DNA of 14,038 bases, taken from the NCBI GenBank assembly GCA_034437615.1, contig DAOTTW010000400.1, positions 1 to 14,038 on the forward strand, in the 5' to 3' direction. Each line of letters opens with the position of its first letter. Positions within the stretch are counted from its first letter, which is position 1. Position numbers and translations under genes: made by a program. Positions 7,719 through 14,038 of this stretch are shown piece after piece. This DNA comes from DAOTTW01 sp034437615. Lineage in GTDB: Bacteria > Chloroflexota > Anaerolineae > Aggregatilineales > Phototrophicaceae. Below the pieces are notes generated by a model that ran no database searches, was not told where the DNA came from, and saw only the letters and a program-made list of their open reading frames with translations.

Positions 7719-8741
7719 ATGACCAAAACTCTGCGTCTGCGTAACAGATTGTCTATCCTGCGCCTGTGCCTGTTATCTGCTTGTCTGCTGCTGCTTGCGG
7801 CCTGTGATGCTGATAATACTGAAGACCTGCAAGACGGTCCGCGCCTCGTCGCAGAGGCCACGCTTGGCCCAGCAACCGAAGCCCCTGCACCCGACAGTAG
7901 CGGCCCAGGGCTAATTGCAGACGATGCCCTGCCGACGCTTGCGGATACGCCCATACAAATAACACCAGAAGTCATTTCGCCGTTGTCACAGGTCACGGTT
8001 GAATCCAACTATGTGATTGTGACGCCGACACTACCCCCCAGCAAAACGCCGACGACCACGCCGACCTTCACGCCATCACCGACGCAGACGGCCACACCCA
8101 CACGGACCGTCACCGCGACGGCCACGACGTTCTTATTGCCCACCAGCCAGATTATCGCCGTTACGCTGCCTGTCGCCGCGCCAATTAACGAGGTCTGCGA
8201 CAGCACCTGGTTCTTCATCCAGCCGCGCCCGGAAAACTGCCCACTGAACCCACCCAGCGCCAGCCAGGGCGTCTATCAATCGTTTCAGAATGGGCATATG
8301 ATCTGGGTCGGCGCACAGGATGCCATCTACGTGATGTACAACGACCAACAGCAACCGCGCTGGCAGGTCTTCCGTGATTATTTCGTAGAGGGCATGGTGG
8401 AGGAGACCAACGATTTCGGGGCAGCCCCGGCAGCGAATTTGTGGCAACCACGCCGAGGCTTCGGCATGTTATGGCGTGGCAATGAGCAAGTGCGGCAGCG
8501 CATCGGCTGGGCCACGATGGAATGGGAGCTACCCTACAGCGTGCAGGTGCAGAATGCCACGAACGGCGCAATCTTCCTGAGCCAGGTCGGGACGGGTGCA
8601 TTTGGCTTGTTGCCGGGTGGCAACAGTTGGACGGATTACAGCACGGCCAGCGGGGGCGTACCATTGCCGCCAGCTCAACCACCCGTCAATGCAGGTGCAG
8701 GTGGCACAGCCATCCCACCGCTACCGGGTGCTGAAGGGTAG
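7719..8741 (+). CDS. Secreted lipoprotein with T/P-rich linker and C-terminal domain of unknown function
   Basis: The reading frame is open from 7446, but its first part overlaps the divergent membrane gene and lies upstream of the promoter. ATG 7719 (or 7707) places a signal peptide first. From 7719 the product has 340 residues. The signal peptide LRLRNRLSILRLCLLSACLL leads to lipobox L26-A-A-C29, so Cys29 should be lipidated. A spacer and a threonine/proline-rich stalk (about 101-137) follow, then a domain of about 158-310 with Cys160 and Cys174. That domain contains MIWVGAQDAIYVMYND (194-209), RRGFGMLWR (245-253) and RIGWAT (261-266). I recall similar RGFG...LGWAT stretches in Chloroflexota surface proteins, but know no function. 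The tail is glycine/proline-rich. It most likely sits on the outer face of the membrane as a surface or sensor protein. Confidence 0.8.
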   Translation: MTKTLRLRNRLSILRLCLLSACLLLLAACDADNTEDLQDGPRLVAEATLGPATEAPAPDSSGPGLIADDALPTLADTPIQITPEVISPLSQVTVESNYVIVTPTLPPSKTPTTTPTFTPSPTQTATPTRTVTATATTFLLPTSQIIAVTLPVAAPINEVCDSTWFFIQPRPENCPLNPPSASQGVYQSFQNGHMIWVGAQDAIYVMYNDQQQPRWQVFRDYFVEGMVEETNDFGAAPAANLWQPRRGFGMLWRGNEQVRQRIGWATMEWELPYSVQVQNATNGAIFLSQVGTGAFGLLPGGNSWTDYSTASGGVPLPPAQPPVNAGAGGTAIPPLPGAEG

Positions 8742-8795
8742 GTTCTTGGCCACCGATCATGAAAAGTTCGATGGTACATTGCGCATGATTACATC

Positions 8796-8804
8796 TGGTA
8801 CAAT
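8796..8804 (+). promoter_or_regulatory. Extended -10 promoter of the mtnP-rodA-pbpA cluster
   Basis: TGGTACAAT is an extended -10 (TG-N-TACAAT) about 42 bases before the mtnP start. No good -35 sits at 17 bases; TTGCGC at 8779-8784 is 14 bases away. A near copy, TGGTACATT, lies at 8772-8780, so two start points 24 bases apart are possible. The 105-bp gap after the lipoprotein gene shows no strong terminator, so read-through from upstream is also possible. Confidence 0.45.
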
Positions 8805-8846
8805 CCGGCAAAAGGATTTGGCAGCAAGGGAAGCGAGGTAGACGAC

Positions 8847-9722
8847 ATGGCAGAATCGGTGAAAATCGGCGTGATTGGTGGCTCTGGCCTCTATCGGATG
8901 CAAGGCATCACGGACACAACGCGCCATCAGATCGACACCCCTTTCGGCGCACCAAGCGGTGACATCGTGATCGGCACCTTGCGCGGTAAGCGGGTGGCTT
9001 TCCTGCCGCGTCATGGTGAAGGCCATGTGCATCCACCATCGGGCATCCCACAACGCGCCAATATCTACGCCCTGAAACAGCTTGGCGTGCGCTTTGTAAT
9101 TGCGGTGAATGCCTGCGGCAGCCTGCGCGAGGATTACAAGCCGGGTGATATTGTCGTGCCCGATCAGCTTTTCGATTACAACATCGGGCGGCGGGATCGC
9201 TCGTTCTTTCAGGATGGCATCGTGGCGCATATCTCCGTTGCAGAGCCGTTCGATAGCCTGCTGCGTGGTCAATTGGTCGAGTCGGTGCGAGCAGTGGGCG
9301 GCACCGCGCACAACACAGGCACCTTCATCATCGAGGACGGGCCGCGCTTCGCGACGAAGGCCGAAAGCCATATCTTCCGGCAATGGGGCTGTGACATCAT
9401 CGGCATGACGACCGCACCGGAGGCATTTTTAGCGCTAGAAGCCGAAATCGCCTACGCATCTATGGCACACATCACCGATTACGACTCATGGCATGAGGGC
9501 GAACAGCCCGTCACGGTGGATATGGTCATCCAGCAATTAAGCGCGAATATCGAATTGGTCGAAAAGGCGCTGGCGGATGCCATCGAAAAGCTAGACGCGC
9601 TAGCCGTGACCCCGGCACACACTGCGCTACAAACCGCCCTCATCACCAGCCGCGATAAGCTGCCCCCCGATGAAGTCGAACGCCTGAAGCCGATCATCGG
9701 GCGCGTGCTGGGCCTATCCTAA
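8847..9722 (+). CDS. mtnP: S-methyl-5'-thioadenosine phosphorylase
   Basis: The enzyme phosphorolyses 5'-methylthioadenosine, a by-product of polyamine synthesis, to adenine and 5-methylthioribose-1-phosphate for methionine salvage. The 291-residue protein follows the MTAP pattern. KIGVIGGSGL (6-15) contains the phosphate loop, and RHGEGH (55-60), NACGSLRE (88-95) with PGDIVVPDQ (99-107), EDGPRF (163-168), MTTAPEAFLALEA (187-199) and TDYDSWHE (210-217) follow in order. Asp211 and Asp213 in TDYD indicate 6-amino (adenine) purines rather than guanine or hypoxanthine. A tail of about 40 residues extends beyond the human enzyme core. GAGG lies eight bases upstream of the start. The gene is seven bases from rodA, so the two are probably co-transcribed. 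A related 6-oxopurine phosphorylase is a less likely alternative. Confidence 0.93.
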   Translation: MAESVKIGVIGGSGLYRMQGITDTTRHQIDTPFGAPSGDIVIGTLRGKRVAFLPRHGEGHVHPPSGIPQRANIYALKQLGVRFVIAVNACGSLREDYKPGDIVVPDQLFDYNIGRRDRSFFQDGIVAHISVAEPFDSLLRGQLVESVRAVGGTAHNTGTFIIEDGPRFATKAESHIFRQWGCDIIGMTTAPEAFLALEAEIAYASMAHITDYDSWHEGEQPVTVDMVIQQLSANIELVEKALADAIEKLDALAVTPAHTALQTALITSRDKLPPDEVERLKPIIGRVLGLS

Positions 9723-9729
9723 GCACCCT

Positions 9730-11055
9730 ATGACAGCATCGCCTGCATCTGCTTCTTCTACCTTTACCTTGTCGTTTGACTATCAGGCACGCCTCACACG
9801 TCGCCACACAGAGCGCACCCTGCTGCTGTTGGCGGCCTGCTTCCTGCTCATCAACACAACAGCGCTGGCGTTGGTCGCAGACGCTAGCCCGCTAATCTGG
9901 TTGCATCTGGCTGTGTGGCTGGCGTGTGCGCTGGCTGGTGCATGGCTGCTGGATCGTTATTTGCCAGAGCATGACCCGTTGCTGTTTCCGCTCGTGATGT
10001 TCCTCAGTGGGTGGGGCTTGCTGCTGATAGGGCGCTTAGCGCCGCCTTTCGCCAGCCGACAAGCCGCATGGTTGCTGCTGAGCGTATCAACCATGCTACT
10101 GATCGCCCTGTTTCCGCATGGGTTGCGCTGGTTGCGGCGCTATCGCTACTCGCTGTTGGTCGCAGGTCTGGCACTGTTGGTCAGCACGATCTTGCTCGGC
10201 CAGAATCCGTCCGGCTTCGGCCCTGAATTGTGGCTCGGTTTCGGCACGGTCTTTTTTCAACCCTCAGAGGCGCTCAAAGTCATCCTGGTGGCGTTTCTGG
10301 CCAGTTATCTCGGTGAACACTACCCGGCCATGCGCACCGAGCAACAGCTTGATGAGCAGCGCATGGTGTGGCGTTCGCCGCGTGTGCTTGGCCCGATACT
10401 GTTTATGTGGGGGCTGTGTGTGGTCGTGCTCGTCTGGCAACAAGACCTGGGCACAGCGTTGCTCTTTTTCGCGGTGTTTTTGAGTTTGCTCTACATCGCC
10501 AGCGGTCAAATCTGGGTATTGCTCAGTGGTGCTGTGCTGATGTCATTGGCTGCGGTGGTGGGCTATCGCTTGTTTGCGGTGGTGCGCCCACGTGTGGACA
10601 TCTGGCTGAACCCCTGGCCGCTGTCGGATGGCTTCGGCTATCAGGTGGTGCAAAGCCTGATGGCCTTCAGCGCTGGCGGCATCTTCGGTGAGGGCATCGG
10701 GCAGGGGTCGCCAACTTACATCCCGGTCGTGCATTCTGATTTTGTGTTTGCGGCGCTGTCTGAAGAATGGGGTTTGCTCGGTGTGCTGGTGCTGGTCGCT
10801 TGTCTGGTGGTGCTGATAACACGCGGTATGCGCCTGGGCATGGTCAGGCAGACACAACCCTTCTATGCATTTCTGGCGGTGGGACTCAGCCTGGTTATCG
10901 GCCTGCAAAGCCTGCTGATTATGGGTGGCGTGCTAAAGCTATTGCCATTAACGGGCGTGACGCTGCCTTTTCTGAGCTATGGCGGTAGTTCGCTGCTGAT
11001 GAGCTTCATTATGGTCGGCCTGCTGCTGCGCATCTCTGGAAGCGAACGCCGATGA
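9730..11055 (+). CDS. rodA: SEDS-family peptidoglycan glycosyltransferase (RodA/FtsW type)
   Basis: This integral membrane enzyme polymerises lipid II into glycan strands, normally together with a class-B PBP. The 441 residues show about 12 hydrophobic spans, two more at the N-terminus than the compact RodA core, as in actinobacterial RodA. Signature sites are FQPSEALKV (176-184), WQQDLGTALLF (236-246) with the presumed catalytic Asp239, HSDFVFAALSEEWGLLG (335-351), and LLPLTGVTLPFLSYGGSS (404-421). All appear intact. No clear ribosome site precedes the ATG, and mtnP ends seven bases before it, which suggests translational coupling. The stop overlaps the next start as ATGA. Pairing with a PbpA-like gene favours RodA over FtsW, though sequence alone does not settle this. 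The partner PBP lacks catalytic residues. Confidence 0.94.
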   Translation: MTASPASASSTFTLSFDYQARLTRRHTERTLLLLAACFLLINTTALALVADASPLIWLHLAVWLACALAGAWLLDRYLPEHDPLLFPLVMFLSGWGLLLIGRLAPPFASRQAAWLLLSVSTMLLIALFPHGLRWLRRYRYSLLVAGLALLVSTILLGQNPSGFGPELWLGFGTVFFQPSEALKVILVAFLASYLGEHYPAMRTEQQLDEQRMVWRSPRVLGPILFMWGLCVVVLVWQQDLGTALLFFAVFLSLLYIASGQIWVLLSGAVLMSLAAVVGYRLFAVVRPRVDIWLNPWPLSDGFGYQVVQSLMAFSAGGIFGEGIGQGSPTYIPVVHSDFVFAALSEEWGLLGVLVLVACLVVLITRGMRLGMVRQTQPFYAFLAVGLSLVIGLQSLLIMGGVLKLLPLTGVTLPFLSYGGSSLLMSFIMVGLLLRISGSERR

Positions 11056-12521
11056 ACTTTACGCGGGAAATCCGGCGCGTGCTGCTGCTGATCCTGCTGG
11101 CATTCGGCGTCGTTGGGCTGAGCGCCGCTTACTGGTCGTTGTTTGGCGCTGATGATCTGCTGGCACGCAACGACAACCCACGCCTGGTCGAAGCTGAAGC
11201 CGCTATCCGGCGCGGTAGCCTGTATGACCGCAATGGGGTGCTGCTGGCCCAAACGGTCATCAACCCGGACCCCGCCGCAGCCTTCAATCAGCGCTTGTTG
11301 CGGCGCTACCCGTATGCAGCGATGAACAGCGCACTGGGCTATTTCAGTTTGCGCTATGGCGTCGGTGGTGCAGAAGCCGCCTACGATGCCATCTTGCGCG
11401 GTGATACCCTGCCGGATACGCTCAGGCAGCGCTTTGAGCAAGCCGTATTGCATCGGCCACAGGTCGGCTCTGATGTGCGGTTGACGTTTGATGTGGCGGT
11501 GCAGCAAAGCATCGTCGCAGCGATGGGCGATGCAAAAGGCGCGGCGGTTGTATTGGCTGCGCCCTCTGGTGATCTGCTGGCGCTGGTCAGCCAACCCACC
11601 TACGACCCCTCTACGCTGGATGCCGACTGGGATGAACTGGTTGCAGCGCCGGGTGAACCCTTCTTCAACCGCGTGTTACAGGGACAATATCAGCCCGGTG
11701 GCAGTCTACAAACGCCCTTGCTGGCGGCGGCGCTGCTTGCGGATTATGATCTGAGCCAGCCTATCGCAAACGCCAAACAGCCTGTCAGCGTCGGGGATGT
11801 GAGCCTGCGCTGCACCGTAACACCTGCGCTGGATGTGCTGACCACGCTACAAGCGTATGCCTACGGCTGTCCATACCCATTTGAGCAACTGATTACAGCC
11901 TTGCCCGTTACAGCGCTTGCAGCCATCTTCGAGACGCTGCAACTCGATCAGCCACCGACGCTAGCGGGTTTCGTCGCTGATCCACCTAATGAAACGCCAG
12001 AAATTACACCGGAAGCCACGCCACAGGTCAGCAGCAGCCAACGGGCAAACGCGCTCGGTCAGGGGGATTTGCGGGTGAATCCGTTGGCGATGGCAGGCTT
12101 AGCGGCGGCGCTGGTCAACGATGGCAACGCACCGCATCCCCACGCCCTGCAAGCCACACGCGCACCCGATAGCGACTGGCAAACAGCCACATTTCATGAG
12201 GCAGGGCAAGCCATGCTGACCGCAGCCGTCGCCAGCCAATTACGCACCATCATGCAAGCAGCACTGCCCATCGGCGCGGCACAGGCTGCCCAACGCGATA
12301 GCAGCACAAATGGCCCCGTCATCGGCGGACACGCCGCCCTTGCTTATTCCGGCGAGACGACACAGGCATGGTTTGTCGGCTTTGTCGTGGTGGAGGGTCG
12401 GCTGGGGGCCGGGGTCGCTATCGTGCTGGAAAACAGCGACGATTTAACCGAAGCGGCCAGGGTCGGCGGCGTGGCGCTGCGTGCCGCACATGACGCCCTT
12501 ATACCAAGTCTGTCGCCATAG
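11052..12521 (+). CDS. pbpA: PbpA-like class-B penicillin-binding protein, apparently catalytically dead
   Basis: The 489-residue protein has one N-terminal membrane anchor (about 10-29) and a periplasmic/extracytoplasmic part that lines up with actinobacterial PbpA from memory. RRGSLYDRNGVLLAQT (53-68) is the pedestal start. ALGYFSLRYG (94-103) and GAAVVLAAPSGDLLALVSQP (163-182) are typical, and GQGDLRVNPLAMAGLAAAL (336-354) fits the transpeptidase fold. All three active-site motifs are changed. The SxxK position reads G217-S-L-Q220 after YQPG, the SxN position reads G272-C-P274, and KTG reads Y432-S-G434. The frame is unbroken and conserved flanks remain, so this is not a frameshift. It cannot be a normal transpeptidase or a penicillin target. 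The likely role is a scaffold or activator of the adjoining RodA. A T/P-rich insert (about 309-330) is inside the domain. GGAAG lies nine bases before the start. Confidence 0.92.
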   Translation: MNFTREIRRVLLLILLAFGVVGLSAAYWSLFGADDLLARNDNPRLVEAEAAIRRGSLYDRNGVLLAQTVINPDPAAAFNQRLLRRYPYAAMNSALGYFSLRYGVGGAEAAYDAILRGDTLPDTLRQRFEQAVLHRPQVGSDVRLTFDVAVQQSIVAAMGDAKGAAVVLAAPSGDLLALVSQPTYDPSTLDADWDELVAAPGEPFFNRVLQGQYQPGGSLQTPLLAAALLADYDLSQPIANAKQPVSVGDVSLRCTVTPALDVLTTLQAYAYGCPYPFEQLITALPVTALAAIFETLQLDQPPTLAGFVADPPNETPEITPEATPQVSSSQRANALGQGDLRVNPLAMAGLAAALVNDGNAPHPHALQATRAPDSDWQTATFHEAGQAMLTAAVASQLRTIMQAALPIGAAQAAQRDSSTNGPVIGGHAALAYSGETTQAWFVGFVVVEGRLGAGVAIVLENSDDLTEAARVGGVALRAAHDALIPSLSP

Positions 12522-13611
12522 TCTCTTGCGTTTGTGTTTTGCGCTGCCCTTGATGGTTGTGCACGGCTTGCGCTTCTAGCAGTGCGGCCTGAATATCCCC
12601 TGCGAATAGGCGCTTACGGAAAATCCACATCACAGCCAAACCAAGCAGCACGCGAAACCACTTGTGAAAGAAGCCCTGTAGCAGCGCAGCCGCAGCCGCC
12701 AACGCTGGCGACAATTCCGGGTGCGTTGGGGCGACCATCGCTAGCAGCAAACCCGTATTCGATAGCTCCGTGACGCCTGCGCCGTTGGGCACAAAGCTCA
12801 GCGCACCAATGGCCGACGATACGCCCAGGATAAACATCGTCTGCAAGAACAGCACCCACGATGGCTCTAGCCCGAAACCCAGCAAAATCACGAAGAAGCC
12901 CAGCCCGCTCGATGCATACACGCACACGCCGACTAAGGTCATGGGGATGGTATGGCGCAGCTTGAAAATCTCGCGGCTGCTCTCATAAAACGTGGTCAGT
13001 GGCTCATGCAAGCGTTTAATCAGTGGCACATGGGCGATCATGCCCAGAACGAAATAGGCCAGTGGCTTGATCTGCACCGCGACCAGGCCAAACGCCAGAA
13101 GCGCCGCTGAGGTGAGGATGATGCCGCGTACCAAGCCCGTATAATCACCGAGTTCAAGCTGAGTGCCTGCCAGTAGCAGCGTCAGCACCATCAGCGCAAT
13201 CACTGCCAGCCCATCCACGACGCGCTCGGCAATCACAATAGGCGCACTGCGGGCAATCGGCACATCGGTCTTGGCCTTCAGGAATACCGCCTTGAGGATT
13301 TCAGCGGCTTTGCCGGGGCTGACCACCATCGTAAAGCAAGAGACGAAGATCACCGCGCTATCCAGCAGGCTGATCTTATCGCGTGCGCCGATGACACCCA
13401 GGTAATATTGCCACTCCACGAAGCGAAAAAGCACGACCAGCAATTGAAACAGCAGCAAAACGCCCACCAGCGGCCACGCAAAGCCTGCCAGTTGCGCCCG
13501 GATGCCGTCCGTATCCGCAAAGCGGCCCTGGTCCAGCACCAGCAGCATCAGAATGTAGATGCCCAGGGCGAAGATGATACCGACGATGATTTGATTGCGA
13601 TATTTACGCAT
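12499..13611 (-). CDS. YbhN/UPF0104-type membrane protein, lysylphosphatidylglycerol-synthase flippase-like
   Basis: A 370-residue polytopic membrane protein of the family that includes the membrane half of MprF and the archaeal AglD tail; members are thought to move lipids across the membrane. Hydrophobic spans are seen at about 7-27, 45-63, 83-98, 132-148, 163-180, 183-195, 224-244, 251-270 and 313-332. The family signatures SPGKAAEILKAVFLK (98-112) with AERVVDG (128-134), and GALSFVPNGAGVTE (269-282), are clear. The tail (345-370) is polar. The frame is open to 13719, but that ATG lies upstream of a good promoter (13659-13687), so ATG 13611 is chosen although its AGGA is 12 bases away. It converges on pbpA with a 23-bp overlap. 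Lack of a synthase domain argues against MprF itself, and the lipid substrate is unknown. Confidence 0.88.
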   Translation of the reverse strand: MRKYRNQIIVGIIFALGIYILMLLVLDQGRFADTDGIRAQLAGFAWPLVGVLLLFQLLVVLFRFVEWQYYLGVIGARDKISLLDSAVIFVSCFTMVVSPGKAAEILKAVFLKAKTDVPIARSAPIVIAERVVDGLAVIALMVLTLLLAGTQLELGDYTGLVRGIILTSAALLAFGLVAVQIKPLAYFVLGMIAHVPLIKRLHEPLTTFYESSREIFKLRHTIPMTLVGVCVYASSGLGFFVILLGFGLEPSWVLFLQTMFILGVSSAIGALSFVPNGAGVTELSNTGLLLAMVAPTHPELSPALAAAAALLQGFFHKWFRVLLGLAVMWIFRKRLFAGDIQAALLEAQAVHNHQGQRKTQTQETMATDLV

Positions 13612-13658
13612 ACGGTCGCAACGTCCTGATTTGTATTGAGCTTTACGAAGTATTGCGC

Positions 13659-13687
13659 AGCATAGCAGAGTGCCTATACAAAAGCAA
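13659..13687 (-). promoter_or_regulatory. Promoter of the flippase-like gene
   Basis: On the minus strand TTGCTT (13682-13687) is followed after 17 bases by TATGCT (13659-13664) with an upstream TGC that makes an extended -10. Transcription would start near 13652, about 41 bases before ATG 13611. This argues against the longer reading frame starting at 13719. Confidence 0.5.
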
Positions 13688-13723
13688 TGTGACCACAAGC
13701 ACAGGCTAACGTGGGGCAAACAG

Positions 13724-13927
13724 TGGGCAAGTGCCCCTTGCCCAACAGCATCCTATAGCACACTATGGCGCACGCGGCCAGACGTTCAGTATCGTGACTA
13801 CTCAGGTACGTGTCCCATTCTCAGTCGCCAGACGTTAAAACGTCCGGCTCCGGTAACGACAAGCCTGCTCAAGCAGGCTGTATGCAGCGTGCAATAGCCC
13901 CCTTCAGGTCCTCAAGGGTAGGTTTTT
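13724..13927 (+). other. Hairpin-rich non-coding stretch, possible structured RNA
   Basis: No convincing gene is present. Stems seen are TGGGCAAG/CTTGCCCA (13724-13731 and 13737-13744), GACGTT/AACGTC (13831-13836 and 13839-13844), and AGCCTGCT/AGCAGGCT (13862-13869 and 13872-13879). Last is a short CCCTT/AAGGG stem (13900-13904 and 13914-13918) followed by TAGGTTTTTC, which resembles a weak plus-strand terminator. GCCAGACGTT is repeated exactly at 13777-13786 and 13827-13836. A plus-strand small RNA ending near 13927 is possible, but no clear promoter was found. It may equally be decayed repeat sequence. Confidence 0.35.
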
Positions 13928-13947
13928 CATGATTGACTGTATTTTAT

Positions 13948-14038
13948 GGCGGCTTGCGCCGCCCCGGACAGGTCAGTGCCCTGTCCCTACAGGGTCGCAA
14001 TCATTCACAACAGGTCTGTAGGGACGCGCCACTGGTGC
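13948..14038. repeat. Composite palindromic repeat, right copy (cut by the window end)
   Basis: The layout matches the left copy. A GC hairpin has arms GGCGGC (13948-13953) and GCCGCC (13958-13963). A second hairpin has arms GGACAGG (13966-13972) and CCTGTCC (13980-13986). TGTCCCTACAGGG (13982-13994) is identical to 35-47. GTAGGGAC follows at 14018-14025 and begins a third palindrome that runs off the window. The second stem differs from the left copy in both arms so that pairing is kept. Confidence 0.7.

Noticed and set aside
8757..9383. Minus-strand open frame of 208 codons opposite mtnP
   Set aside because: mtnP has all MTAP motifs in its own frame; the antisense product resembles nothing known.
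10977..11594. Minus-strand open frame of 205 codons opposite the rodA/pbpA junction
   Set aside because: It covers two well-supported genes on the other strand and shows Q/H-rich shadow composition.
11052..12521. Frameshift or pseudogene explanation for the missing PBP motifs
   Set aside because: The frame is continuous, conserved blocks flank each altered motif without gaps, and the gene keeps a start, ribosome site and overlap with rodA. Point errors remain possible but three sites would have to be hit.
13612..13719. 36 extra N-terminal residues for the flippase-like protein
   Set aside because: The stretch holds a good promoter and a Cys/His-rich non-family sequence; family similarity begins after Met 13611.
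13670..13897. Plus-strand open frame of 75 codons in the right intergenic region
   Set aside because: It runs through several hairpins, has no ribosome site or recognisable segment, and looks like chance.

Overview
The window looks like a chromosomal segment from a member of the Chloroflexota, probably Anaerolineae-like. This is inference from gene style, not from a marker gene. Supporting signs are a T/P-rich lipoprotein linker typical of that phylum, a diverged GltB of the type I associate with Chloroflexus and Deinococcus relatives, an actinobacterial-style RodA-PbpA pair, and dispersed GTAGGGAC/GTCCCTAC palindromes at both window ends. No phage, transposase, CRISPR array, rRNA or tRNA gene was seen.

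Left half, all on the minus strand: a composite palindromic repeat (4-79), then the glutamate synthase large subunit gltB (201-5054), a 380-bp AT-rich intergenic region, a PucR/CdaR-type transcription regulator (5435-7078) with a good sigma70-like promoter, and a small multi-pass membrane protein (7211-7582). The regulator sits directly upstream of gltB on the same strand, but the spacing and hairpins suggest separate transcription units. Whether it controls gltB is unknown.

Right half: a divergent promoter region leads into a plus-strand lipoprotein (7719-8741). A tight plus-strand cluster follows: 5'-methylthioadenosine phosphorylase mtnP (8847-9722), a SEDS glycosyltransferase of the RodA/FtsW family (9730-11055), and a class-B PBP-like protein (11052-12521) that overlaps rodA by 4 bp. 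A YbhN/UPF0104-type membrane flippase-like protein (12499-13611, minus) converges on it with a 23-bp tail overlap. The last 430 bases are non-coding, hold several hairpins, and end in a second copy of the composite palindromic repeat.

The most notable observation is that the PBP-like partner of RodA aligns well with actinobacterial PbpA yet lacks all three transpeptidase motifs. SxxK is replaced by GSLQ, SxN by GCP and KTG by YSG, in an intact reading frame. RodA keeps its signature residues. This suggests a SEDS polymerase paired with a catalytically dead PBP acting as a structural or activating subunit. Other points are a four-cysteine version of the GltB Fe-S motif, a long low-complexity linker inside GltB, and matching multi-hairpin repeats at the two ends.
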